This document shows, one piece after another, positions 17,612 to 27,016 of a stretch of 64,000 nt of DNA; within the stretch, counting starts at the first letter, position 1, and every line of letters begins with the position of its first letter. This DNA is from Bacteroidota bacterium (GTDB taxonomy: Bacteria; Bacteroidota; Bacteroidia; Bacteroidales; JAGONC01). The stretch spans positions 1-64,000 of the forward strand of contig JAKLFC010000008.1 of assembly GCA_022711405.1 (NCBI GenBank). The letters run 5' to 3'. The translations under genes and the position numbers were made by a program. A model generated the notes under the pieces. That model saw only the letters and a program-made list of their open reading frames with translations, ran no database searches and was not told where the DNA came from.

Positions 17612-20600
17612 TCAGTTCCCGATATACAGTTTCGCTCCCACGCAGGTTCCGCCACCGTCACCGTAGTAGTCCTCGAAGTACAGGATCCACTGACCCTGTG
17701 AAGGTTCCCCGTCGAAGGCGTTGGTGGTAAAGTGGAAATCGGTAGTGCATCCAAAATCGGCAAATCCCTGCCAGATCTGGAGGATGGTGCCCGCGGGTGA
17801 TTTCAGGTACAGGGTAACCTCATCCGGCCAGTCATCCGAGCAGATCTGCGAGGCCGTTACGATCACACAACCCACATTTACATTCTCACCCGATGGCACG
17901 GTAATATCTGCCCAGCCGATATCTGCCCAGGAGTCCTCCGAGTAAGCATATGGATCGGTGAGGTCTTCAAAAGTGTAATCGTACATATCGGTCTGGCATG
18001 CGCTGAAGTAGATGATCACCTGGTCAGTGGAACTTCCGCATGCGGTACTTATCGTCCAGGAAAGGAGGTAGGTACCCTCTGATTGTCCCTGAAAGGTGCT
18101 GGCAGGGTTTGATGGATCGGTGATCACACCCCCTGTACCTTCAACGATTTCCCATAACCCGGTACCAAAGATGGGTGTATTCCCCTGAAGTGTGGTGGAA
18201 GTACTACCGGTAAGGATCTGGTCATTTCCGGCATTGGCCTGGGTGGGCTGGGGAGTGCAGTCGCGGATACAGCGGATCCCGGATCCCCCTTCTTTATACC
18301 AGGTGTAGTGGTCCACTCCTCCCCAGTTATAATAAAGACACCAGTACCAGGCGGTTTCATCGTCATCCTCCGTTGATGTCCAGTTGTCGCAGTAATAACC
18401 CATATCCACGAAGCTTCCGTCGTAGTGATCCCGGTATCCCGAGGGAAGGCTGGTGAATCCACTGAGGTTCGTGGCATCTGTGTTAGGCGCGTACCAGAGG
18501 CCGGTACCCTCTTCGATGGTGCCTGTGGCTTTCATTTTACCCCCGGCAACATCAACTCCGCCAAGATAATCCGTAAGTTCGACAGACTCGTCATGGGTTG
18601 GAAGATGCCAGCCAATAGGACAGATTCCCTGAGAACCTTCCGTTGTCACATACTGCATGGCTTCGTGCCATTCGTACAGTCCGCCGTATGTTTCACAGTT
18701 AGCGGGATCATTATTCGGGCAATACTTTTCGATCACCTGGTTATCGGTCTGCTGCTGACCTTCGTTATCGCTGATGATCATCGAGCCGGTGTTCAGGTTT
18801 TCGGCCATCCAGCATTGTTCGCCGATCTGTACTGTCTGGTAGAATTTTCCGTCGCGGCAATCTTCCAGCAGGTCCCCGCACGTGAAGGTTCCTTCCGGGG
18901 CAAAGCTGATCGTTACCATATCGGAAGATGATCCGCATACGTTATTGATGGTCCAGGACAGGGTGTAAACCGTGCAGGGTTGTCCCTGGAATCCGCTGGT
19001 GGGGCTGGTAGCGTTGCTCACTGTCCCTCCCGCGCCACTGATGATCTGCCAAAGTCCGGATCCTTCAGAAGGAGTATTTCCTGCCAATGTGGTAAAGGTC
19101 CCGGGTAGTCCATTCTGATCAGCACCAGCATTGGCCTCGGTGGGGTAGGGTGAACAATCCCTGAGACACCGGATGGCCGATCCGCCTTCCTTGTAGTAGT
19201 CATACCGGTCAACCGCTGCATCATCGTTATAAAGGGCCAGATACCACGCATTATCCTCATCCTTTTGTGTGGAGGTCCAGTAGTCACCATAATAGCCCTG
19301 TGAATAAAATTCACCACCGGTTTCACGGTATCCATGCGGGAGGCCCGTAAATCCGCTGGAATTGGTCGCCCCCACATTCGGTTCCCGCCAGAGTCCCGTC
19401 CCTTCTTCCAGGGTGCCGGTGGATTTCATTTTACCTCCGGCAATATCTTCACCTCCCAGGATAGTCATCAGCAGGGTGAACTCTCCGTTGGACGGGATGT
19501 GCCATCCCTGCGGACAAATGCCCTGGGCCCCCTGGCTTGTCACGTATTGCATGGCTTCATTCCACTGATAAAGGGCGCCGTATGTGTCACAATTGGCAGC
19601 TTCGTTTTCATAGCAGTACTTTTCAATGGTCCCATTGTTCGATGATTCGATGGATCCGTTGATCATGGTTCCGACGTTCAGGTTCTCAGCCATCCAGCAC
19701 ATGTAACTAATCAGTACCGTGGCATAGGATTGTCCGTCACGTTCATCCAACAGCAGGTCGCCGCAGGCGAATCCGCCCGTGGAGGCAAAGCTGATCACGA
19801 CCTGGTCGGTGGAACCTCCGCACGCGGTGGTGATCGTCCAGGAAAGAGTATATTCGTTACCAGCCTGACCCTGGAACTGACTGGCCGGATTATCCGGGCT
19901 GACGATGGCGCCTCCGGTTCCGCTTACGATCTCCCACAATCCGGTCCCGTCGGCTGGCGTGTTCCCTGTCAGGGTGGTGGTAGTACCCAGTACATTGAGC
20001 TGGTCGGGACCTGCATCAGCGGGAGTGGGTTGAGGTGTGCATCCGCCTTTGAGACAGCGTACGGACATTCCAAACTCCTGCTGATTGGGATTCTGACCCA
20101 CTTCTCCTGTATGGCTCATCAAGTACCGGTACCAGGAGGTATTCCCAAATTCCTCTGTTGATGACCACAGATACGTATAACCATGTAAAAAACTGAAAAC
20201 ACCTGTACCGCCTATCCGTTCGCCTGCAGGAAGAGCCGTGAAGCCGCTTTCGTTCGTAGCCCCAATATTAGGAGCATTCCAGAGGCCTGTTCCGTCGTCG
20301 AAAGTACCCGTCGACTTCATTTTACCTCCTGCGACTGTCAAACCTCCGAGGAAGCTGGTAAGCTGTGTCCATTCCCCGTTGGAAGGAATATGCCAGCCTG
20401 CAGGGCAGATACCCTGAGCTCCCTCATTGGTAACATACTGCATCGCCTCTTTCCATTCGTAAAGACCGCCATAGATGGTGCAGTTGGCTTCATCGTTATC
20501 ATAACAGTACTTTTCCACCGATCCGTTGTTTGTTTGCAATTGTCCTCCTGCATTGCTGCCGATCATCGTACCGGCATTCAGGTTCTCCTTAAGCCAGCAC

Positions 20601-21007
20601 TGCTCCCCGATCTGAACGGTGGCATAGGTTTTTCCCTCATAGACCACCGGCGCAACGCACCCGCAGGGAATGCCCGGTGCCTGCATGATGATGTTCACCA
20701 GCGAGATGACATCGAGGATATTGATCGTGTCATCCGCATTGATATCGGCGGCCTCCATGTTGAAGGGACTCGGACTGCCCCCCATGATGTAATTAACCAG
20801 CGTAATGATATCCAGCACGTTGATGAATCCATCCTCATTTACATCGGCACACAGGAAGTCGTTCTCCGGAAAGGCGGGGAAGTCGGGAGCTTTGGGTGAA
20901 AATGCTGCCGCCGGATTTGGCAGATTAGCGGTTTCCGCACTGGAAAAACCTGTCAGACAGGCAGTTGCTGCCATCATCAGGATGGCCATAAGCATATGTT
21001 TATTCAT
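17612..21007 (-). CDS. Exported protein with dockerin-like, three FISUMP and P-domain-like modules
   Basis: A signal peptide (about 1-24) is followed by a pair of dockerin-like calcium-binding repeats (about 50-110, DVNEDGFINVLDI and DINADDTINILDV). Three copies of a FISUMP-type domain follow (about 120-323, 410-620 and 710-920), each with a QCWLKENLN/CWMAENLN opening and a Gly-Ile-Cys-Pro-x-Gly-Trp-His-x-Pro core, each followed by an Ig-like module starting A-(G/N)-x-D-Q (about 325-405, 625-705 and 925-1000). The C-terminus (about 1005-1131) resembles the proprotein-convertase P-domain (a jelly roll with a G-x-W-x-L-x-x-x-D type end). No T9SS sorting domain is visible, unlike the neighbouring giant protein. 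FISUMP domains are known mainly as paralogous surface domains of unknown function. The role here is unknown, probably binding at the cell surface or outside. Confidence 0.85.
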   Translation of the reverse strand: MNKHMLMAILMMAATACLTGFSSAETANLPNPAAAFSPKAPDFPAFPENDFLCADVNEDGFINVLDIITLVNYIMGGSPSPFNMEAADINADDTINILDVISLVNIIMQAPGIPCGCVAPVVYEGKTYATVQIGEQCWLKENLNAGTMIGSNAGGQLQTNNGSVEKYCYDNDEANCTIYGGLYEWKEAMQYVTNEGAQGICPAGWHIPSNGEWTQLTSFLGGLTVAGGKMKSTGTFDDGTGLWNAPNIGATNESGFTALPAGERIGGTGVFSFLHGYTYLWSSTEEFGNTSWYRYLMSHTGEVGQNPNQQEFGMSVRCLKGGCTPQPTPADAGPDQLNVLGTTTTLTGNTPADGTGLWEIVSGTGGAIVSPDNPASQFQGQAGNEYTLSWTITTACGGSTDQVVISFASTGGFACGDLLLDERDGQSYATVLISYMCWMAENLNVGTMINGSIESSNNGTIEKYCYENEAANCDTYGALYQWNEAMQYVTSQGAQGICPQGWHIPSNGEFTLLMTILGGEDIAGGKMKSTGTLEEGTGLWREPNVGATNSSGFTGLPHGYRETGGEFYSQGYYGDYWTSTQKDEDNAWYLALYNDDAAVDRYDYYKEGGSAIRCLRDCSPYPTEANAGADQNGLPGTFTTLAGNTPSEGSGLWQIISGAGGTVSNATSPTSGFQGQPCTVYTLSWTINNVCGSSSDMVTISFAPEGTFTCGDLLEDCRDGKFYQTVQIGEQCWMAENLNTGSMIISDNEGQQQTDNQVIEKYCPNNDPANCETYGGLYEWHEAMQYVTTEGSQGICPIGWHLPTHDESVELTDYLGGVDVAGGKMKATGTIEEGTGLWYAPNTDATNLSGFTSLPSGYRDHYDGSFVDMGYYCDNWTSTEDDDETAWYWCLYYNWGGVDHYTWYKEGGSGIRCIRDCTPQPTQANAGNDQILTGSTSTTLQGNTPIFGTGLWEIVEGTGGVITDPSNPASTFQGQSEGTYLLSWTISTACGSSTDQVIIYFSACQTDMYDYTFEDLTDPYAYSEDSWADIGWADITVPSGENVNVGCVIVTASQICSDDWPDEVTLYLKSPAGTILQIWQGFADFGCTTDFHFTTNAFDGEPSQGQWILYFEDYYGDGGGTCVGAKLYIGN

Positions 21008-21044
21008 GGATCTGGTATAAGGTGTAACTTGTATTTTCCCGTAA

Positions 21045-21076
21045 CAAATATAAAAATCAATCCATTAATAAACAAT
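21045..21076 (-). promoter_or_regulatory. Probable promoter of the FISUMP protein gene
   Basis: On the minus strand ATTG (21073-21076) is followed after 20 bases by TATATTTG (21045-21052), a full match to the Bacteroidota -33/-7 pattern, 38 bases before the ATG at 21007. The surrounding 100 bases are strongly A+T-rich. Confidence 0.65.
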
Positions 21077-21259
21077 TAAAAAATAGCTTATTGTTTTAAA
21101 GTCTTAAAATTAAGCTGTTTAATTATCGGTGGCAGGCCGGATGAAGGTCATGTGCCATCTTATAAAAACCTGATCCTGCCAGATGAAATGGTTAAAAGGT
21201 GTCAACTATTACAGCGGCAGGAATGATCATGCGGGAAATCATCAGATGGCATTGAACCA

Positions 21260-22057
21260 TCAGGGTACAAAGGCGACGATGCGCAGCGGGGCGCCGCTGC
21301 CTCCTTTGATCTTCATGGGCAGTGCCATGATCCAGAATCCCTCCGGAGGAAGTTGTTCCAGACCCGCCAGATTCTCATAGGCTGTCAAACCGGCAGCATA
21401 GAGGGTGCGATGCGTCATGAAATCACTGGACTGTCCGTAATCAATACTGGGAGTATCGAGACCGACAGCTTTGATCTTACGGTTAGTGACCAGCCACTGC
21501 GCTGCATCGGGATGCAGGCCCGGGAAGTGCAGATGCGCCACCCCTTCGGTCCCTGCCAGTGTGGTACCGGTATAGGTTTCACAGTCGGGATAGAATTTGC
21601 CGAAACCCGTTCTTAGCAATATGATCGCACCATCGGGAATCCTGCTGTACTGGTTCTCCCAGTCCTGCAGATCCCCTGCGGTGATCTGATAATCACGATC
21701 GGAGGCGGCTTTTGCCGTAACATCGACCACAATCCCTTCGCCGGTCAGCTGTTGCAGAGGTACCTGATCAACGGTATTGCCTTCCTGTGCGAAGTGTACA
21801 GGCGCGTCGAAATGGGTCCCGCCATGTTCTTCGGCACTGAATTTAAACGATGAATAGTAGTAGCCTTTATCATTGATTCCTGCAAAGACCGTATCATGGG
21901 TGAAATGGATATTGGTCGGCCAGTAGACCGACTGCTCATCGAAGGACCACGTGAGGTCGATCCATTGACCATTCCTGAGGATATCCAGTGGATCGCGCTC
22001 CCTGGAACAGCCAGCAGCGAGGAAAAGAGCAAATAAGATGATAAAACATTTTTTCAT
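21260..22057 (-). CDS. Cyclase-family (kynurenine formamidase-like) lipoprotein hydrolase
   Basis: The 265-residue product starts with a lipoprotein signal (MKKCFIILFALFLAAGC, Cys17). It carries the hallmark metal-binding motif of the cyclase family (PF04199), HGGTHFDAPVH at 78-88. Members hydrolyse amides or dehydrate small cyclic substrates with Zn or Mn; the substrate here is unknown, and a lipoprotein form suggests periplasmic work. The frame is open further upstream to 22297, but that start would overlap the carotenoid gene on the other strand, and the -7 box at 22079-22086 lies inside the extension. The start at 22057 with its lipobox is therefore chosen. Confidence 0.85.
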   Translation of the reverse strand: MKKCFIILFALFLAAGCSRERDPLDILRNGQWIDLTWSFDEQSVYWPTNIHFTHDTVFAGINDKGYYYSSFKFSAEEHGGTHFDAPVHFAQEGNTVDQVPLQQLTGEGIVVDVTAKAASDRDYQITAGDLQDWENQYSRIPDGAIILLRTGFGKFYPDCETYTGTTLAGTEGVAHLHFPGLHPDAAQWLVTNRKIKAVGLDTPSIDYGQSSDFMTHRTLYAAGLTAYENLAGLEQLPPEGFWIMALPMKIKGGSGAPLRIVAFVP

Positions 22058-22078
22058 GATGATGCTACTAGGATGATT

Positions 22079-22086
22079 CAAAGATA
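22079..22086 (-). promoter_or_regulatory. -7 promoter box of the cyclase-family gene
   Basis: TATCTTTG on the minus strand matches TAnnTTTG exactly, 21 bases before the ATG at 22057. It decides against the longer upstream start. The -33 element is weak (TTTT at about 25 bases). Confidence 0.55.
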
Positions 22087-22163
22087 AAAGTAAATTTACG
22101 CCGTCATTTTTAAAATCCAATCCGTGCTGTAACTTTTTTTGACGCACAGCGTCCTTTATCATT

Positions 22164-23642
22164 ATGAAATCAGTCATCGTCATAGGAGCAGGTGCAGCGG
22201 GACTTGCTGCAGCAGGGTACCTTGCCCGCAATGGATTCAGTGTCAAAGTCCTTGAAAAGAATGCCTTTCCGGGGGGCCGGTGTGCGGCATTTTTCAAGGA
22301 AGGTCACCGCTTTGATATCGGTGCCACCCTTTTAATGATGCCCCATGTCTACGAACGGACCTTTTCGGGATTGGGCAGGTCCCTGCAGGAATCCATTGAG
22401 TTGCAGCGGCTGGATCCTGTGTACAGGCTTTATTATCCTGGCGGACAGACACTTGATTTCTCCTCGGACCTGATGAGGATGCAGACGCAGCTGGAGACGA
22501 TCGAACCGGGAAGTTACCTTCCTTTCCTGAAATACATGAGCAGTAGCATACAGGCCTATCAGGTATCCATGAAGCATATCATCGACCGGAACTTCGATCA
22601 TATTTTCCAGTTCATTCATCCGGCCAGCCTGTTCCGGCTTCTGCGGCTTCATGCCTTTGGTGACCATTACCGGCTGGCATCCACCTATTTCCGTAACGAA
22701 AATCTGCGCACAGCCTTCACCTTCCAGAATATTTACGTGGGGCAGAATCCATTTCACGCTCCTGCCATCTTCTCCATGCTGCCCTTCATGGAACTGACCG
22801 ATGGAGTATTATTCCCGATCGGAGGGATGAACAGGATCCCTGAAACGCTTGAAAGGATTGCCCTGGAAAGCGGCGTGGAGATCCGGTACCGGCAGGTGGT
22901 CACGCAAATCCCCGTCGCGGGCAGCAGGGTGAAAGGTGTCGTTTTATCCGACGATTCCTTTCTTCCGGCCGACATTGTCCTGGCAAATGCTGACCTACCG
23001 TATGTATATCAGGAACTATTACCGGGGGGAAGGGCACTGCGGCGAATCCGGCGGCTGGGTTATACATGTTCGGCGCTGGTGTTTCACTGGGGGATGGACA
23101 CGGTGTTGCCCGGGCTGGAACAGCATAATATCTATGTATCGGACAATTACCGGGATAACATCGGCGAGGTATTCGAGGGAAGCGGCATTGCACCCGAGCC
23201 GAGCTTTTATGTGCATTCGCCGGCGCGTGGCGACAAAACTGCTGCACCTGAGGGCCTGGACAGCGTATCGGTGATCGTCCCGGTGGGTCATCTTCAGGAT
23301 GGCAGGGAATACGACTGGGAGAAGGTCAGGCTGGATGCCAGAAAATCCGTTTTTCAACGCCTTGCACAGGAAGGACTGCCGGATGTCGAGAAGCACATCA
23401 GGTTCGAGAAAGTTTACAATCCGCCGATCTGGCAAAACCTTTTCAACCTCTCGCGCGGGGCCACCTTTGGAAGCCTGAACCATAACCTGATGCAAATGGG
23501 TTACTTCCGCCCGCACAACCACCACAGCAAGTACCACAACCTGTTCTTTGCAGGAGGCAGCACACATCCGGGCAACGGAGTGCCGCTGGCCCTGATATCA
23601 GCGCGGCTGGCCTGTGAGAAGATCAGAAGCTATTTTTCGTGA
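22164..23642 (+). CDS. crtI: Phytoene desaturase family protein (CrtI-like)
   Basis: This 492-residue flavoprotein has the N-terminal dinucleotide fold VIGAGAAGLAAAGYLARNG (about 5-23), the ERR-type stretch EKNAFPGGRCA, and the C-terminal signature FFAGGSTHPGNGVPLALISARL of carotenoid desaturases/isomerases, given here in two overlapping parts (FFAGGSTHPGNG, then GVPLALISARL). Family members introduce double bases into phytoene or later carotenoid intermediates using FAD. It overlaps the start of the next gene, a squalene/phytoene synthase family member, by four bases in GTGA, so the two form a pathway pair. Whether it desaturates phytoene (CrtI), acts later (CrtD-like) or handles squalene-type substrates cannot be fixed from sequence alone; the gene symbol is a family-level choice. 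Confidence 0.85.
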   Translation: MKSVIVIGAGAAGLAAAGYLARNGFSVKVLEKNAFPGGRCAAFFKEGHRFDIGATLLMMPHVYERTFSGLGRSLQESIELQRLDPVYRLYYPGGQTLDFSSDLMRMQTQLETIEPGSYLPFLKYMSSSIQAYQVSMKHIIDRNFDHIFQFIHPASLFRLLRLHAFGDHYRLASTYFRNENLRTAFTFQNIYVGQNPFHAPAIFSMLPFMELTDGVLFPIGGMNRIPETLERIALESGVEIRYRQVVTQIPVAGSRVKGVVLSDDSFLPADIVLANADLPYVYQELLPGGRALRRIRRLGYTCSALVFHWGMDTVLPGLEQHNIYVSDNYRDNIGEVFEGSGIAPEPSFYVHSPARGDKTAAPEGLDSVSVIVPVGHLQDGREYDWEKVRLDARKSVFQRLAQEGLPDVEKHIRFEKVYNPPIWQNLFNLSRGATFGSLNHNLMQMGYFRPHNHHSKYHNLFFAGGSTHPGNGVPLALISARLACEKIRSYFS

Positions 23643-24631
23643 TAAAAATCAATGGATCCATTATGGACAACATCGATGCGATAGTAAAGGAAACCCTTGG
23701 CAAGATCGATTTCCATCATGTCAATGATCATCCTAACATTTTGATCGCAGCCAGGTTCTGGGACGATGAGCGGTACAAGGCGGCAAGGACCGTGTACCGG
23801 TTCATGCGCTATATAGATGATATGATCGATGATCGCAAGGCGCTGACCACCACGCTGACATGCATGGAGAAGAAGATGTTCACCGACCAGGTGAACTCCT
23901 GGATCGACTGCCTGGGGCTCGATCAGACGCGCGACCCGTTTTCAGGGGAAGTGATGGCGACCATCCAGCGTTTCCGTATCCCGTTGCATTTCTTTTACAA
24001 CTTTGCGCGTTCCATGGTCTATGATATTTCCCACAACGGCTTTCAGACCTTCAACGAGTTTGTTGACTATGCGGAAGGGGCCTCCAACGGTCCTGCGTCG
24101 GTGTTTGTCCATCTTTGCTGCCTGGAAGAAGCGCACGGGGAGTATTATCTGCCCAGTCTCAATATTTCCGACGTCGCCCGCCCCTGCGCATTGTTCAGCT
24201 ACCTGGTCCACATCATCCGCGACTTCCAGAAGGATCAGCTGAACAACTTGAACTATTTTGCCCTGGACATCCTTCACAAACATGACCTTACCCCTGAGGA
24301 CCTGCGACAGGCAGCTGTTACGGGGCAGATCCCCGGTGCGTACCGGCAGGTGGTCAGGGAATACCTGGAAATAGCGGATACCTACAGGCAGGAAACCGCG
24401 AATGAGCTGAAATCGCTGGCCGGCCGCCTGAAGCCAAGATACATGCTCAGCCTGCAGATCATCTTCCATCTCTATTTGAAGATCTTCGAACGCATCGATC
24501 CGGATCGTGGAACTTTTACAACCGCCGAGTTGAATCCTTCTCCGGAAGAAGTGAAGATCAGCGTGATGGAGTGTATCCGGGAGTTCATTGAAGGAAATCC
24601 CGCCCTGCTCAGTAATGAACATACAGTGTAA
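23639..24631 (+). CDS. crtB: Squalene/phytoene synthase family protein (CrtB-like)
   Basis: This protein of up to 330 residues has both Asp-rich motifs of head-to-head prenyl synthases (PF00494): DDMIDD at 60-65 and D195-F-Q-K-D199 within HIIRDFQKD. The family condenses two prenyl diphosphates (geranylgeranyl-PP to phytoene, or farnesyl-PP to a squalene precursor). Pairing with the CrtI-like gene favours a carotenoid role. The first possible start is GTG at 23639 overlapping the upstream stop; the ATG at 23663 (residue 9) is an equally good alternative, and neither has a clear ribosome-binding site. The second motif reads RDFQKD instead of the commoner RDVxxD, and the central EGASNGPAS differs from classical EGASVAPG, so this is a somewhat divergent member. 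Confidence 0.83.
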   Translation: MIKINGSIMDNIDAIVKETLGKIDFHHVNDHPNILIAARFWDDERYKAARTVYRFMRYIDDMIDDRKALTTTLTCMEKKMFTDQVNSWIDCLGLDQTRDPFSGEVMATIQRFRIPLHFFYNFARSMVYDISHNGFQTFNEFVDYAEGASNGPASVFVHLCCLEEAHGEYYLPSLNISDVARPCALFSYLVHIIRDFQKDQLNNLNYFALDILHKHDLTPEDLRQAAVTGQIPGAYRQVVREYLEIADTYRQETANELKSLAGRLKPRYMLSLQIIFHLYLKIFERIDPDRGTFTTAELNPSPEEVKISVMECIREFIEGNPALLSNEHTV

Positions 24632-24817
24632 TAAACTGAACACCTGTTCACTGGACCATTCTTACAGCATTTTTTATAACTAAATGATAATATGTCAGTT
24701 AGCTCAACTGGCATAATTCATGGTCATCTGCTGGATCTGTACCATTTCGTCTTATCCTGATGATCTCCTCTAAGAAAATCACATTCGGATGTAATTATTA
24801 TAATTAACAAAAATTTC

Positions 24818-24824
24818 AGGGAGG
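24818..24824 (+). promoter_or_regulatory. Strong Shine-Dalgarno site before the S46 peptidase
   Basis: AGGGAGG lies five bases before the ATG at 24830. Nearly all other genes here lack such a site, as is usual in Bacteroidota, so this is a notably strong initiation signal and confirms the start. Confidence 0.6.
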
Positions 24825-24829
24825 TTCCT

Positions 24830-26977
24830 ATGAAAAAGTATTCCATTTGCTTTGTATTTTTTATTTTATTCCTCGGGATATCAAGCGCCCAGGAAGGTAT
24901 GTGGCTGCTCAACCAGATCGGGCAGCTCGATCTGAACAATAAGGGACTGCAGATCCCTGTAAGCGACATTTACAGCAAGAACAAGGCAGGACTGTGCAAT
25001 GCGGTGGTGCAATTGGGCGGAGGAACGGCTTCTTTTGTATCGCCGGAGGGTCTGCTGCTGACCAACCATCATGTCGCCTTTGCCGCTCTCCAGCGAGCCT
25101 CAAGTGTCAACAGCAATTATCTTACGGAGGGCTTCCTGGCCTCAAAAAGGACGGAAGAGATTGCAGCGCCTGGATACAGGGCACTGCTGCTGACGGAAAT
25201 GCGGGATGTCACCGATGAAATCACCGCAGGAGGAAAAGGGATTACCGATCCTGTTGAACGGGACAAAGCCATCAACAGGAAAATTGCCGGCATGACCGAT
25301 GAAATGGAGAAGGGAAAGGAAGATGTCAGGGCAGTTGTTTCTGAACTATACAACGGCAAGCAGTATATGCTTTATCTGTACAAACAGTTCAAAGATATCC
25401 GGATCGTTTATTCTCCTCCGCTTTCCATCGGCAAGTACGGAGGTGAGACCGACAACTGGATGTGGCCACGGCATACGGGGGACTTCTCATTCCTCAGGGT
25501 GTACGTTGCCCCTGATGGGACAGGGAGGGAATACAGTGCTGAAAACGTACCCTATAGACCAAAGGTATGGCTGAAGGCAGCAAAAGAAGACCTGAAAGAC
25601 GGCGATTTCAATTTCATCGTCGGGTTCCCCGGTTTTACTACGCGGTACCGCTCTTCGAACTCGGTAGCTTGGAATTTCAGGTACAACTATCCGTTTTCGA
25701 TCCAGAATTACGGTGATGTGATCAACATCCTTGACGAAAAAACAAAGAATGATCCGGAAGGCAAGCTCAAAGTAGCCAGCCTGAGGACAGGACTGGCCAA
25801 TGTCATGAAGAACTACGAAGGTAAAGTGGCTGGATTTGAGAAAACGGATTTTCTGAACAAAAAACTGGATTTTGAGAAGGAGTATACGGCATGGGCCAAC
25901 AGCAGTCCTGCGTTAAAACAGAAATACGGGAATATCATCAGTAAAGAAAAGGAACAGTACGACATCCTGGAAAAAACAAGAGCACGTGACAACGTCTTTG
26001 GTATCATTCAGGGATTGTCGGGCACACAGCTGGGCGTGGCGGCCACCATCTACCTGATTGCCAGGGAGCTCGAAAAGCCTGAAAGTGAGCGGCAGCCAGG
26101 CCTGGATGAGAATGCAGTGAAGGAGACCATCAATAATCTGCAGTATGCGTATTCGAATTACTATGAACCGGTGGATAAGGAGATGCTGCTGCGTGCTTTG
26201 AGATTGGCCCAGTCGTTGCCTCAGGACCAGCGCATTACGGGACTTGATTATATCTTCAATAACAGATCCCTGTCGCTTGAGCAATTTGTGGAAGAGGCCT
26301 TCAAAGCCTCCAGGCTGAATGATCCGGAATATGCAAAGAGCCTGTTCGGAAAATCATCCGCCGAGCTCGAATTGCTCGGTGATCCCTTCATTATGATGGT
26401 AGCTCGTTTGTATCCGCTTTCGGAAGAGATCCGGAAGACCAATGAAGTTTTCTCCGCCAATGTCACCAGCATCCGGAAAGAGTACATGGATGCCCTGTAT
26501 GCATGGAAAGGTAGTAATCTTTACCCGGATGCTGACGGCACCATGCGGTTCACCTGGGGTCCGGTGAAGGGCTACCGGCCTGCCGACGCGGTCTGGTATT
26601 ACCCCTTTACAACGCTCAGGGGTGTGATTGAAAAAAATACCGGCAAAGAACCTTTCAATGCACCCCAGGGACTGATCGATCTGTACAAGAAAAAGGATCT
26701 CGGACAATGGGTGGATCCGGAGCTTAAGGATATACCTGTTGCCTTTCTCAACCAGTGCGACATCACAGGGGGGAACAGCGGGAGCCCGGTGCTCAATGCG
26801 AAGGGAGAACTGATCGGTGTTGTCTTCGACGGCAACTATGAAGCCATGATCAGTGACTGGCAGTACGATTATGAGCTGCAGCGTTCCATCACAGCCGATA
26901 TCCGGTACGTACTGTTCGTGACCGAAAAGTTCGGCCATGCAGGGTTCATTCTGGATGAGATGGGTATGGCGCACTAG
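24830..26977 (+). CDS. S46 family dipeptidyl-peptidase, DPP7-like
   Basis: This 715-residue exported serine peptidase has a signal peptide (about 1-20), the catalytic His within LLLTNHHVAF (His80 or His81), a likely catalytic Asp in the region around HTGDFSFLRVY, and the nucleophile Ser650 in GGNSGSPV. S46 enzymes release dipeptides from the N-terminus of peptides in the periplasm. The specificity residue lies 18 positions after the serine in known members: Gly in DPP7, Arg in DPP11. Here it is Gly668 (FDGNYE), so hydrophobic P1 residues (DPP7 type) are expected rather than Asp/Glu. It is a single gene, convergent with the PUL and about 40 bases from its last gene. Length is typical of the family. 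Confidence 0.93.
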   Translation: MKKYSICFVFFILFLGISSAQEGMWLLNQIGQLDLNNKGLQIPVSDIYSKNKAGLCNAVVQLGGGTASFVSPEGLLLTNHHVAFAALQRASSVNSNYLTEGFLASKRTEEIAAPGYRALLLTEMRDVTDEITAGGKGITDPVERDKAINRKIAGMTDEMEKGKEDVRAVVSELYNGKQYMLYLYKQFKDIRIVYSPPLSIGKYGGETDNWMWPRHTGDFSFLRVYVAPDGTGREYSAENVPYRPKVWLKAAKEDLKDGDFNFIVGFPGFTTRYRSSNSVAWNFRYNYPFSIQNYGDVINILDEKTKNDPEGKLKVASLRTGLANVMKNYEGKVAGFEKTDFLNKKLDFEKEYTAWANSSPALKQKYGNIISKEKEQYDILEKTRARDNVFGIIQGLSGTQLGVAATIYLIARELEKPESERQPGLDENAVKETINNLQYAYSNYYEPVDKEMLLRALRLAQSLPQDQRITGLDYIFNNRSLSLEQFVEEAFKASRLNDPEYAKSLFGKSSAELELLGDPFIMMVARLYPLSEEIRKTNEVFSANVTSIRKEYMDALYAWKGSNLYPDADGTMRFTWGPVKGYRPADAVWYYPFTTLRGVIEKNTGKEPFNAPQGLIDLYKKKDLGQWVDPELKDIPVAFLNQCDITGGNSGSPVLNAKGELIGVVFDGNYEAMISDWQYDYELQRSITADIRYVLFVTEKFGHAGFILDEMGMAH

Positions 26978-27016
26978 GCTTACCGTTTTTCATACAGCGG
27001 TACATCCGGCTGGCCA

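Noticed and set aside
22058..22297. Longer cyclase-family frame starting at 22297
   Set aside because: It overlaps the carotenoid gene on the other strand and contains the -7 box, and it lacks the lipoprotein signal present at 22057.
24690..24760. A tRNA-like stretch (TTAGCTCAACTGGCATAATTC resembles a D-arm)
   Set aside because: No acceptor-stem pairing, no T-loop and no proper anticodon arm can be folded around it; it is likely chance.
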